64,000 nt of DNA from contig NW_020257756.1 of the NCBI RefSeq assembly GCF_003255815.1, positions 1,620,561 through 1,684,560 on the forward strand, given 5' to 3'. The DNA is from Theropithecus gelada. Lineage: Eukaryota > Chordata > Mammalia > Primates > Cercopithecidae. The translations under genes and the position numbers were made by a program. Positions 10,792 through 21,520 of this stretch are shown here, in pieces. Position 1 is the first letter of the stretch, and every line of letters begins with the position of its first letter. Under the pieces are notes generated by a model. That model was not told the DNA's origin. It saw nothing but the letters and a program-made list of their open reading frames with translations, and made no database searches.

Positions 10792-11565
10792 AACCAATTA
10801 TCTGATTCTCCAACACCAACTGGGTGTCCAACAATTCAATTCAATTCTGACCATTCAGAGTTAGCCCAGACTCTACAGGTTAAGGGCTCAGTCCAACAAG
10901 ACTTTCCCTACTTCAGACACTGCAAATGGGGTGCCTCAGCTACTCACCTGTCTACCTGGCTAACTGCAAATTCAGAGCTTCCTAAGATCCCTGTGTCAGG
11001 TTCAATAATTTGCTAGAACTCATGGAACTCAGAAAGCATTTTACATACTATTACCAATTTATTGTAAAGAATATAACTTGGGAACAGCCAAATGGCAGAG
11101 ATGCACAGGGCAAGATGTGGGGAAGGGGCACGGAGTTTCCATGCCCTCTCTGGGTTCGCCACCCTCCCAGCATCTTGATATCACTGCCAACCGGAAGCTC
11201 TCCAAACCTGGTGGTTTAGGGTTTTTTATGGAAGTTTCATGACATAGGCATGATTGATTAGATCACTAGACATTGGTGATTGAACTAAATCTTCATTTCC
11301 TCTGCCCTCCCTGGAGGTCAGAGGGTGGGGCTGAAAGTTCCAAGCTCCTAATCAAGACTTGGCCTTTCTGGTGACTGGCCCCCACCCTGAAGTTATCTAG
11401 AGGCCCTCCCAAGAGTCACCTCATTAGAACAAAAGAAGCTCCTGTCACCCTTATCTCTCAGGAAATTCCACAGGTTTTAGGAGCTCTGTGCCAGCAACTG
11501 TCAGGGGACAAGGACTAAATATATACTTACCATTATTCCACAATGAGAAAAGTATCTTACTTTTC
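10792..11565 (-). mobile_element. ERV-type solo LTR, antisense, subfamily not assigned
   Basis: I recognise this as a repeated LTR by its order: 'ccaacaccaactgggtgtccaa', 'aagggctcagtccaacaag', 'aataatttgctagaactcatggaactcag', 'accaatttattgtaaag' (antisense polyA-signal area), 'ccggaagctctccaaacc', 'tttatggaagtttcatgacataggcatgattgatta', 'gggtggggctgaaagttcc', 'aggagctctgtgccagcaa'. I cannot name the family with confidence. No gag/pol remnant adjoins it. Confidence 0.6.
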
Positions 11566-12005
11566 TTCCTAGAATAATATAGAGGCCACATTACTTTTAT
11601 CAATCTGCACAGTAACTTGGGAAGGTTGGTAAAACAGATATTTGCATTGCTGTTTCATAAATCAGGAAGTTCCTAAAGCTAGGATGTGAGGAGTGTCAAA
11701 CTCATGTTCTCACATGTGATCAGAAACCATTTTTAAATGTAGATAACTCATGGACTATTCGATGTAAAGAGAAATCAAGGAATCTACTAGTTCATCATCC
11801 TAAGTCTGGGGCAGCGGGACTAGGAAGTGCTTGATTCCTCTTCTCACTGAGCTTTCGGCGTTCCTGGCCCCACTTTCTAAAAGTGCTTTGCCAGCTGCCC
11901 ACGCCCCTGAATCCAAATGCTCACGTAGACATTTGTTTTTATCCAGGAAGCCTGACTGACCTCCCCAACTAAGCCAGATTCCCCTATTCATCAATTCTGT
12001 CCCGG
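11565..12005. other. Unrecognised non-coding stretch
   Basis: No gene or repeat is recognised between the LTR and an L2 fragment. Confidence 0.5.
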
Positions 12006-12192
12006 CACCACTGACTTCACCATAGCTCTTACCACTCCAGTGATTTTACATTTGCTATGTAATTCTTTAATTACACAAGCTGGTATATTTTAATGTCACT
12101 CTTTCCCCACTAGTCCATAAGCTTCATGAACCCACCAGTTTATCCCCAGCATCTAGTAGAATGCTAAATTTGTATAAATATTTACTAAAGAG
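12005..12192 (+). mobile_element. L2 LINE 3'-end fragment, sense
   Basis: 'tccccactagtccataagcttcatgaacc', 'tatccccagcatctagtagaatgct' and 'ataaatatttact' follow the L2 3' terminus in order and spacing. Confidence 0.65.
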
Positions 12193-13285
12193 ATTCATTT
12201 ATCTTGATCTCATCTTCTGACTGTAGTTCAATTATTTTTATTTACTGTACTATGGAAACCTGAATTACTCCTTCTCCACTTATAATCACAAACTGGCCAG
12301 AATCTTAAAGGAGTATTCTGTTCAATGTGGAGTTTCTTAATTAAAAGAAAGTAAAAATTCACATAAATGCTAAAGTTTCATGTGTCCCCTCTCACAGCCC
12401 CAGGCCCCCCGTGCCTAATAGAACCTGCCTGTGAAATCTGGCTCATTAATCTTGTTATCCTAAATGGAATCTGAAAGTTTCAGGATTCACTAAAATGGTG
12501 AATACAGATAGACCCCTGCCAGCATTAACAGATCATTGTTTTTGACTCCAAAAGATGTGTGAACATTTAGGAAGTCCTCCGTCTGCCACAAATATGTCAA
12601 GGAATCTTCAGGATAAATCTACTGGGCCATTGTTTTCCACCACTCTCAGGTGAACCAGGACCACACAACTCCAACATCCCACAGAAGTCAACTGTGGATC
12701 AGAATTTCTGCTCCTATGACATTTTCCTTGAAAATTCTGACAGTAAAACCGGCATGCCACACAAGAGTTGCATGAAAAGAGACGATTCTTTCTGTATTAC
12801 CTTCATCTGGGTTCACAGCCATGTGGCTTATTGGCAGGCTTCCTCTCCACAGGTGATGCTTTTTCCCAGGGCTCTTGGGCTGGAGTGAACCCCATGACAG
12901 ACGGTGGTCATGCTTCTCACTCTGACCTCCAGGCTGAGGCTGGGTCCGACTTCCTGTACCAGCCTCCCTCTTCCACAAGCGCCTCCAGAGGCCTCCGGGG
13001 TCTCCAACCAGCTCAAATTCCAACTCCATTTGGGTTATGCTAGTCCACCAGACATATTTTTATCAGTATGGCTGTGTCAACACTTCCTCCCAGCGGTTCT
13101 TTAGTAAATCGAGGCAGGCAAACATGCCTGAGAGGAAAGCTGCCTCCTCACTCCAATCACCAGAAAGAGCAGTGTCTCAGCTTCTATGCTGCTAAAACAC
13201 ATTGTTGGAATTAGAATGGACAATGAAGCCTTCCAGGTATCAGAGACACTCAAAAAACTCTCTAGAATAGTGGGTTACATCATAA
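12192..13285. other. Unrecognised non-coding stretch
   Basis: No repeat is recognised. Overlapping open frames on both strands at 12688-13043 (up to 113 codons) sit in a locally GC-richer patch. They have no recognisable domain, and opposite-strand frames are equally long, which argues against coding. Confidence 0.5.
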
Positions 13286-13289
13286 GATT

Positions 13290-13500
13290 TCAGTAAAAGA
13301 GACATTTACTTACTTAAATTCTAACTACCTCATTTACTATCTAGGTTACCTCAGGCAAATTTCTTATTCTCTTTGGACCTCAATTTTCTTATCCATAAAA
13401 TCAGGATCAAAATATCTATCTCAAGTGGTAGGTATGAGTATTAAAAATGAAATAGTGTATGTCAAATGGCCTGGCACAGAAGTGAAAATAAAAGTTACTG
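13290..13500 (+). mobile_element. MIR SINE, sense
   Basis: 'ttacctcaggcaaatttcttattctctttggacctcaattttcttatccataaaatcaggat' and 'caaatggcctggcacagaagtgaa' give the MIR core and 3' part. Confidence 0.7.
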
Positions 13501-13885
13501 CCCTGCCACCTTCCCTTCAAAGGCATTGAGACTGAAGTGAAGAGAGAGAGAGATGGAGACCTCTCTATAGATGTAGAAGAATGAGAGGAAGAGACTAGGG
13601 TCCAATACTAATGTCCATTGATTTATTCAGTACAAGAATTATTTCTTCCAAAATACACTCACATCTCACCATCAATTCAGCATTCACACTTCCTCAGGGA
13701 TTGGTTAATGCAGCCGCTGCTATCTTATCGACCCATTCTGGAGAAACTTGAAGCATCAAGGAGGTGACTTTCTAGGTTCATCCAGAAAGTCAAGAGAAGT
13801 ATAAAGTCAAATTAATCATAAAGCAAGACGAAAATACATAAAGTAACAGTTTAGATTCCTTGGTATTTTAAATGGCTAATCTGAT
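13500..13885. other. Unrecognised non-coding stretch
   Basis: No gene or repeat is recognised apart from a short GA run at 13540-13553. Confidence 0.5.
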
Positions 13886-13887
13886 AG

Positions 13888-13953
13888 CTACTTCTTACTT
13901 AGTGCCTACCATGTTTCAGACACTCTGCTAGGTGCTTTATGCAATATTTTTAT
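13888..13953 (-). mobile_element. MIR-like 5' fragment, antisense
   Basis: 'ttacttagtgcctaccatgtttcagacactctgctaggtgctttatgca' matches the antisense MIR terminus. It abuts an antisense L2. Confidence 0.55.
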
Positions 13954-14455
13954 TCGATAAATATTTGTGGACCATCTTTGGAAACCAGACACTATTCTGG
14001 AGACTGAGAATATAACGATAAGCAAAAAGACATGTGCACCCTGCTCTTGCATAGTCCTGTGCAGGAGCCAGACACCAAGAAAATAGTCACACAAGTAAGT
14101 GAGTAATTATACAATGTGATAACCACAATGAAAGGGAGTTACACAGCGTGAATGGAGTACACAATGGTTTGTAAAACACAGTTTCTCAGCAGAAGTGCCA
14201 TTTGAGGTGAAATCTAAAGGATAAAACGCAGTGAACTAGGGCACCAAGAAGGAGAGAAGTTTCTGGGCAGGGGAAACAGCCATACAAAGACCTTGGGGCA
14301 GGACAGAACATTCAAGAAACTAGATCTAGCATGGCTGGTTCACAGAAAGAGAAGAATGAGGTCAGATGAGTCTAGAGAGACCCTAAGGCTCTAGTGTTCT
14401 AGTTGGAAACTTTCGGCTTCATCCTAAAAGCAATAAGAAGTCATTAAATCAATCA
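13954..14455 (-). mobile_element. L2 LINE fragment, antisense
   Basis: The order 'gataaatatttgtgga', 'gcatagtcctgtgcaggagcc', 'aagtgccatttgaggtgaaatctaaagg', 'gaaacagccatacaaagaccttggggcagga', 'gaatgaggtcagatg' and 'ggcttcatcctaaaagcaataagaagtcatt' follows the antisense L2 3' UTR and C-terminal coding region. Confidence 0.65.
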
Positions 14456-16010
14456 ATTGCTTAATTTATCTGTTTAGGTTCTGGGATTTTTCAGGTACAT
14501 CATCCTACCATAAGCATCTACATAACATCTAGTGTAGAATTCTAATTCACTAGACTACAAAAGAAATACTCTCCGCATCTAATTCAGAATCCAATAACTT
14601 TGATGAATGAATAGCTGCCAGATAGGCCTACCCGTTTTTATCCACAAACTCCTCTGCAGACTTTTAGAACAAAATGGTTATGTATGTCATGCCACTCAAA
14701 ATGTGGGTTCAATAGAGACAGAAAGCATTTTCAAGATGCTAAGACAGACCCCTGCTTCTCATGTATGTTTACTACAAGAGTAAGACGTTTTGAGGTAAAA
14801 GCTGAATTTTGGCTTCAAAGGTTCTTAAGAAAGCTGCATCTGCACCACTCAACATAGCAATCTGCAAGTTCACATGTTGAGAATTAAGCATTTCTCACTC
14901 AGTTATCAACTGTGAAATGCATTTGAAAATATAATTTATAATAAGAATTAGCATTTTGTCATACCTGGCCAGCAGTAGCTATCTGATTACAAACTTACAT
15001 TTGCTATAGCGTGAAGATCATTGAGACAGGTGGCGCACTGCTCTCCATGAGCTGTTCCAGGCTTAGGAAGGCACATAAAACGAGGACAAATTCACCTTGG
15101 CTCTCAGTACAACACATGTCACATCAGAACATGGTTCATCAGATGACAGCTTTAAGACAAGGTTTGGGAAATAGATTTTGATAAAGTTTCCAGATGCGAG
15201 AAACTTCACTAGTAGTCCACAATTCCTTAAAGCTTTTCATCATCCCACCTCATATGCCAGGGATGGCAAAAGCACACTGACCATTTGTTCCATTTAGCAG
15301 CATCTCTCTTTTTCTCTTAAATTCACTTGAGTGGCATGCCCCTTTTTAAATTAACATGAGTTTAATTTAAAAAGTTTCTCATTTTAAGAATGTTTTGCCA
15401 CCTTTACAGTTACCAGAAATATCAGAAAAATTTAAGCATTTTTGCCAAAGTGGAGTTAAGTAATCATTGCTCTTCGTCTTGGTCAGACTCCAAGAACTCT
15501 GGACCAAATATACAAAGTTTATGAGAGATGGAGGAGGAAACAAATTCTGTGCTAAATATTCATGGTCGACTGTTTTAGGATCATGAATTTTTGAGATCCT
15601 AAGAAAAGCACATGTCTTTAATTAATTCCTAATTTCTGGACTAGTAGATAATTCATGTCCTTAATTTTTTATGTTTACCTTTTTGGCCATTATATTACTA
15701 TTTCCCTCAGATAATAGCTAAGCAAAAGGACAGCAATAAAATGAAAATAAATCTCTGTGATACCTTGTTAGCAGCTCTTGTGAAACTTTAGTTAAGGAAA
15801 CTGAAGTCTCAGATCCAGTAAGATTTCGGCATAATCTGAAGATGGTCTGTTTGCATGCTCTCCCAGTCCCTTGTTAATATATCTAATTGAGACCTTTGCC
15901 TACAACTCTCCAGGATTTAAAGAACAAAAAAACTTCACAAGAAATTTTAACAACTGAACTCCCAATGTATTCATAATGTGTACAACACAATTTAATCTAA
16001 AAAAGTTGGT
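14455..16010. other. Unrecognised non-coding stretch
   Basis: About 1.55 kb of AT-rich sequence without recognised repeats or coding signals and with no open frame of note. Confidence 0.5.
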
Positions 16011-16014
16011 TTTA

Positions 16015-16088
16015 TGGAAAGAGCACTAGATTCTGAGTCGGTAAAGCCAGGTTGGCAGCTCTGCCTCTGCTAGGAACTTGACTCTTGA
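16015..16088 (+). mobile_element. MIR3-like fragment, sense
   Basis: 'ggaaagagcactagattctgagtcggtaaagccaggttggcagctctgcctctgctaggaacttgac' resembles the 5' half of MIR3. Confidence 0.5.
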
Positions 16089-16149
16089 TTTTCCATAAGA
16101 GAAGATTCAGGTCAGATTTCCTCCACTTTTCACAACTGTCCCAAATAGA

Positions 16150-16388
16150 ATGAGACACCATCAACTTCAGCACTCCACAAGCACTGTTCCCCTCTCTATC
16201 ACTGGTCTATAGTAACAGTTTGTAAACATATAGATGCCTCTCTATTCACCTCCAACCCTCATTCTCACCACCACCTTTAGTTTCCTTGAGAGCAAAAGTA
16301 AATCATTCATTTTTATCTCCTTAGTGATTTGAATGGTGCTTGACACATAGAAGGCCTTCAACAAATGTTCATTGGATAAATGGATGGC
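16150..16388 (+). mobile_element. L2 LINE 3'-end fragment, sense
   Basis: 'tagtttccttgagagcaaaagtaaatcattcattttta' followed by 'tggtgcttgacacatagaaggccttcaacaaatgttcattggataaatgg' matches the L2 3' terminus. Confidence 0.65.
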
Positions 16389-16659
16389 CATGAATTCTTG
16401 CCTAGTCTTATCCAGTAAGAAGTCTTTGTTTCTCTCTAAATTTCTCCAGGCATCCCTTCAGGACTTCTTGCCCTATATACTGTATTCTGGTTATTACCTG
16501 GATAACAAGTTTTGGGCTTAGACTAGTAGAAAATGAATGCACTAACTTCAAAACATCACTTTAAGGTAACAAATTTCTCTAGATCATTTAAGATGGGTTC
16601 TTAAATGAATTGAGCTGTGATTCTCTCACTCCCCAGCAGAACATATGTTGCAAACAGCC

Positions 16660-17520
16660 ACAGTCATCTTTCTCATCCCACACGTTCTTCTAGAACCTTT
16701 CCACTCCCTGTCAAAAAGTGGAACCGATGTTCTCCCCGTTTGAACCTAGGGAGGGCCTTTGTGACTGCATGGAATGACAGAGTGCAGGGAAAATGATGCT
16801 ATGTGACTTCCAAACTAGTTTTTAATAGGCAACACAGCTTCCACCTGGCTCTCTGCCAGGACACTTGCTCTTACAACCCAGTCACCATTTTGTGAGGAAG
16901 CCCAAGCTACATACAGAAGGCCATGTTGGGAAGGAGCCAAACCCACATCCCTCAATTGCATCCAAGCTCCCAGCCAATCTCCGTACACATTTGCCAGACA
17001 CGTGTGTCACCTTGAAGCAGATCCTCCAGCCTTCAGTTAATCTACCCTAGCTGATGCCGCATGGAGCAGAGACAAACTTTCCTTTCTGAGCTCTGCCCAA
17101 ATTACAGATTCATGAGAAAAATAAATGATTGTTGTTATTTTAAGCAAATTAGGTTTTGTTTTGTTTTGTTTTGTTTTGTTTTTGAGACGGAATTTCACTC
17201 TTGTTGCCCAGGCTGGAGTGCAATGGCGTGATCTCAGCTTACCACAACCTGCACCTCCTGGGTTCAAGCGATTCTCCTGCCTCAGCCTCCTAAGTAACTG
17301 AGATTATAGGCATGCCCCACCATGCTCAGCTAATTTTGTATTTTTCATAGAGACGGGGTTTCTCCATGTTGGTCAGGCTGGTCTTGAACTCCTGACCTCA
17401 GGTGATCCGCCTGCCTCAGCCTCCCAAAGAGCTGGGATTACAGGTGTGAGCCACTGTGCCTGGCCACAACTAGGTTTTGAAGTGATCTGTTACACAGCAA
17501 AAAAAAAGGTAACTGGAACA
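16660..17520 (+). mobile_element. MLT1-type MaLR LTR, split by an Alu
   Basis: The left part has 'gcctttgtgactgcatggaatgacagag', 'gctatgtgacttccaaactag', 'gacacttgctctta', 'gcagatcctccagccttcagttaatctaccctagctgatgcc' and 'ataaatgattgttgttattttaagc'. The right part (17466-17520) has 'taggttttgaagtgatctgttacacagca...ggtaactggaac'. Together they give one older MLT1 LTR (H-K grade by memory). The interruption is the Alu at 17159-17465. Confidence 0.7.
17159..17465 (-). mobile_element. Alu (AluS-grade), antisense, inside MLT1
   Basis: Full-length antisense Alu with a (TTTTG)n tail at 17155-17180. The flank 'caaattaggttttg' (17145-17158) recurs as 'acaactaggttttg' (17466-17479), a slightly diverged target-site duplication that shows the LTR was present first. 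Confidence 0.95.
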
Positions 17521-19025
17521 GTAAGTATGACGGTAAGGGCAAACCACAGGGCTAATTTTGTTTTGTAAGTGATTCAAAATGAAATTCGAAATCTAAATGC
17601 ATTCAAACACTTCACATCTTAAAAGTATTTGTGATGATTAAAAAAACAAAAAGCCTGAGTATAGATTTACTTTTTAATGGAGCCTTTGTTATAGTAAAAC
17701 TATTTCTTATTTCCTACTATTTGGGGTCCTAAAATAGTAAACTTTTTAAAATTTTACAAATCCTTTATATCTGGATGCTATTCTTTTTTATTTTTATTTA
17801 TAAACAAGTCAATGTTTGCCTGGGTTTTACCTCTTATTTTCTAATACTTTTTAACTTCAGCTAGTAATAGCCAATACACACTACTACCATTCTGTTTTCC
17901 AACCATTTCCCCTAGAGGTATGGGCTACACTGGCACATTGCCTTGCAAGTTCTCACAGACAACATTTTACCAAATGTCTTGTCACTGCATAACATGATCC
18001 TGTTTTTCCTGTCTCTGATATTCATTTCCTCGAATCCCACCTTTTACCACCTTCCACCAACCTCTAAGCCAATTTCACACCTTTTAGGTTGTATGGAGGC
18101 AGAACATCACTTTGTGTCACAGAATATAAATTATGATGATGCTACCTACATAATAATAAATTTCAGTGGCTTAACCAGTGGTGTGCTGGTAAAATGACTC
18201 TCTGAAATGAAAGCCCTGATTTACAGCACTTGCCAACCTCTGTATTGTAAGTGCTCCAATCACACTGATTCCAAGCTATCAATTTGATGTCAACTGGCTT
18301 ACACAATTCCTGCAAATTTAACAGTCAGCTCTTGCCACCCAGTGAAAGCCAGATAGTTAATTTAAGCACACTAGTGGGCTTAACCCAGTGTATAAAATCC
18401 AATCAACAGTGGGAGGGTCTGAGAAAGGGAGTTTGCTTCAGAGGGACCCAGGGTGATAAAGGCTCTAGCACATTCAACACATGGTTTTCAAGGTCATTTG
18501 GTGCCAAAATTTATCCTGTAGACAGGGAGAAAGGATGATGGAGGATCCCCAGGGAGGGTTTTATAGGCCAGGCCTGGAAGTGATGTACATAACTTTCAGT
18601 CACATTCCATTTGCCAAAATCTAGTTTATGACTACTCCTAACCACAAGGAATGGAGGAATGCAGTCTAGTTGTACGTCCTGGTGCAAAGGGAAACAGGTT
18701 TATCTAATACCTGTCCAGTCTCTGCCACTGAACCCCAGACCTAAGTTCCAGCCCATCATAGTATCATGAATATCTTATCAAGTCACTCTGTACAGGTCAG
18801 TTTTGAGAAGGAAATGATGGTCATCACGGTATAAAGCATGGCCTAATGTTGTCAGGAATTATACAGTAATTGTAGCTGCAAGCACTTAAGCAGGCCCAGC
18901 TCTGATTGGCATGCTCTACCAGGTTCATGGTAGAGGTGACTTGCTCAAGTTAAGTAACAGAACCCTAGTTTTCTTATCTGTTTATATGATCTTGAACACC
19001 GCGGATGACAAGAAAAACATTGAAC
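17520..19025. other. Unrecognised non-coding stretch
   Basis: About 1.5 kb with no repeat or gene recognised. Two 84-codon open frames (17943-18197, 18284-18538) have no recognisable domain. Confidence 0.5.
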
Positions 19026-19029
19026 TTAG

Positions 19030-19245
19030 AATGCAGAGGAAGTTTCATAGTGAGTTCAAATCTTTAAAGAGAGACAGCTTCAGTTTAAGCAGTCAGGGAT
19101 TCCTACTTTGTCACTGTTAGCTCTAAGTTCCTTATGTGAAAGTTAAATAATTATACCTAATTCACAGAATAATGATGAGTAGGTTGGATAATTACTACAA
19201 AACGCTGGCACATAGTAGTTACTCAAGAAATGTTACTCTTTCCCC
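19030..19245 (+). mobile_element. MIR SINE, sense, diverged
   Basis: 'cctactttgtcactgttagctctaagttccttatgtgaaagttaaataattatacctaattcacagaataatgatgag' and 'acgctggcacatagtagttactcaagaaatgtta' follow MIR in its 3' half. Confidence 0.6.
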
Positions 19246-19469
19246 GCTCCCCACCCAACAAGGGACACATTCAGCCAAATTCTAGTAGGCAAGGTTCACT
19301 GCTGGTGCTCCTCCACAGATATTTTTAGCACCTCTACCACTTGACATGATCTATAACAGACTCTGAAGCTTCCCTCTCTTCTCTTTTCCCAAGAAAATTT
19401 CTCTGATCTTATCCGAGTCATGCTTGGTTCTCTACTAATCAGGTTAACATGTTTAGTAAATTTTGAACA

Positions 19470-19610
19470 TTCTGGACACTGTTGTTGCCAAAATAGCTGG
19501 GGGAAGAAAGTCAGAGATGCTAAACATCCTGCAATAGCCAGGAATTAGACACAAGAAAAAATTACCCTGCCCATTGTATCAATAGTGACTCCCACTGTAA
19601 GGAATCTAAT
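19470..19610 (+). mobile_element. MER20-like hAT fragment, sense
   Basis: 'gatgctaaacatcctgcaatagccaggaa' and 'caagaaaaaattaccctgcccattgtatcaatagtg' correspond to the right half of the same hAT family as the element at 5533-5758. Confidence 0.6.
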
Positions 19611-19614
19611 GGTG

Positions 19615-21345
19615 GGGGAAAAAAAAAAAAAAGCTTTATAGTGGGGAAACAGAAAGAAGGACTCTTCTGAGACACCATACAATGATCACTGTTCTGCCCC
19701 TTAGTTTTTGACTCACACATCTCCACTAAGGTGTTTGTGCAAGAGAGAAAGCCTTGCACTTCTCTCTTCCACCAAGTAGCTGAACTGCACTTCACCCCAC
19801 CCCCATCCCAGGAGTACTCTGACCACTTTTTCTATGCATCTGACCTGATGTTCCAAGTGCACATAATAAACTCTCTGGGAATCATCCCAAGGGTTAAAGC
19901 CATTTCTTTCCACTTAAAATGGTGATGACTGACCTGGGAAGCAATAATTAAGTCTGAGTATAGATAAACAACAGGCAAGCTTGCACAACCAAATTCCTCA
20001 TTGCAATCAGGTCAAAGTTAAAACTAATGACAAGTTGTGTCAAAAATAATGACACATAAAAACCTCTCACTCAACTGTGTTTAGTTCACAGATAGTCACT
20101 TTTAAGCATAAAACAGGCCTCCTATTCATTTGGAGGTCATGAAATGGCAAAGTTGATACTGCTTAATGTAGGAAACTATTAGCTGATGCATATTTAGATT
20201 TGTGTTTAAAAACCAGAGTGTTAAATCTCTTCCCCTAAAGAGAATTTCAAGTTGATCAAAGATACAGGATTGTCCTAATTCTTTTCAAATGTAGACTATC
20301 TTTAAAAAGTTAGAGCGGGGAATGTGTCTACGATTAAATAAAATTAGATCTCTTACGATGCTTGCAATTTAACGTTTTCATCTTTTTGATGGGACTAATC
20401 CCAAAGCATTTTATTACTGGGTGAAGTCCCTTTTTTCCATAGCATGGGATCTGAGTCCAAGACCCAACTGATCACAATTTTGCCTTTCATAATACATATT
20501 TTATGGAATAAAACTGCTCCAAGGCTGGCCTGAAAAGCACAGAAGGTGCTCAAGTGCTGCAGTCCGCCTGCAATCCTGTGCATTCATAGACACTGGGCAT
20601 CAGGCCCTCTGGCCCCAAACCAAGGAAGTTGATTAAGAAAAAGCTGGCTCATTCCTGGGGTCATTTAACCTTCACTCCTCAGACAGAGCTTGTTTAAGCA
20701 TTTTGCTCCTGAGATACAGATTTTGGCCCCTGGTTCCTGAGGGACCTTTAAACCCCTAGTTTCTTGTCTTACGACCCACAGAGGACCTCTCTGATTAGAA
20801 TGGAACCAGCAGATGAAGCTGAACCTGAGTGTTTTTCCATGAGCCTGAAATCTCTGTTGACATCTCCTCTGCCTCTCAGCTAGGACGTTTTGAATCAGCC
20901 AGAAACGATATGATTTCTCCATTGGATGTGATTACCTGAATACAGTGTAGCAGGAGGCCTAGACAAGATGCACAGGGTTGTTGTGAACCAAAGCTCCTTA
21001 TTCCTTGAGATTAAAAGATACATGGTAATTCTGCCGCCTGAGGCCAGAGGCGTCGAGTTTCTCTCGGTGCGGACTTCCCCCAGATTGGAAAGGAACTGTC
21101 ATTAAAAACATTATTAAAGATCTGTCTCCCAGCGGGGTCCAATGGCCCCTCAGTCAGAAACCAGTGCTTTTCTGCTGCCCACTGGCCCTTTCTTTGGAAT
21201 CCAGACACCATCCCAAGTTGGAGGAGACTGGTCACAGGCTCACTGGGTCCTTCCCCAGAATTCCCACCAAGATACTGCCTAGTAAAGGGGTGACAAACAC
21301 CAGTCTTTTCCTCTATGCCAACAACTTAATCATAAGGAGCAGTCT
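19615..21345. other. Unrecognised non-coding stretch
   Basis: No repeat or gene is recognised. An A run lies at 19620-19632. A perfect inverted repeat GTGTCA (20037-20042) / TGACAC (20050-20055) sits beside 'aggtcaaagtta' (20010-20020 region), which resembles a direct-repeat nuclear-receptor half-site pair. These sites are suggestive only. Confidence 0.45.
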
Positions 21346-21349
21346 CAAA

Positions 21350-21520
21350 CCTTGCCTGCCTAGTATCTCACAATCATCTGTGAGAACCACATCATTGCCT
21401 CTGTTTTGCAGATGAGAAAACTGTGGTCCAGCTTCCATAAGTGACCAAGGGTCAAAGGAAGAGAAGTAGCCAAAGAGTGCAACCCAAATAATCTGGCTCC
21501 AAGACCAATGCTCCTGCCAT
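21350..21520 (-). mobile_element. MIR SINE, antisense, diverged
   Basis: 'attgcctctgttttgcagatgagaaaactgtggtccagcttccataagtgaccaagggtcaaa' and 'aataatctggctccaagaccaatgctcctg' follow antisense MIR. Confidence 0.55.

Noticed and set aside
12688..13043. Possible exon in a GC-richer patch with frames on both strands
   Set aside because: Opposite-strand frames are equally open, no domain is recognisable, and no convincing splice-site context stands out.
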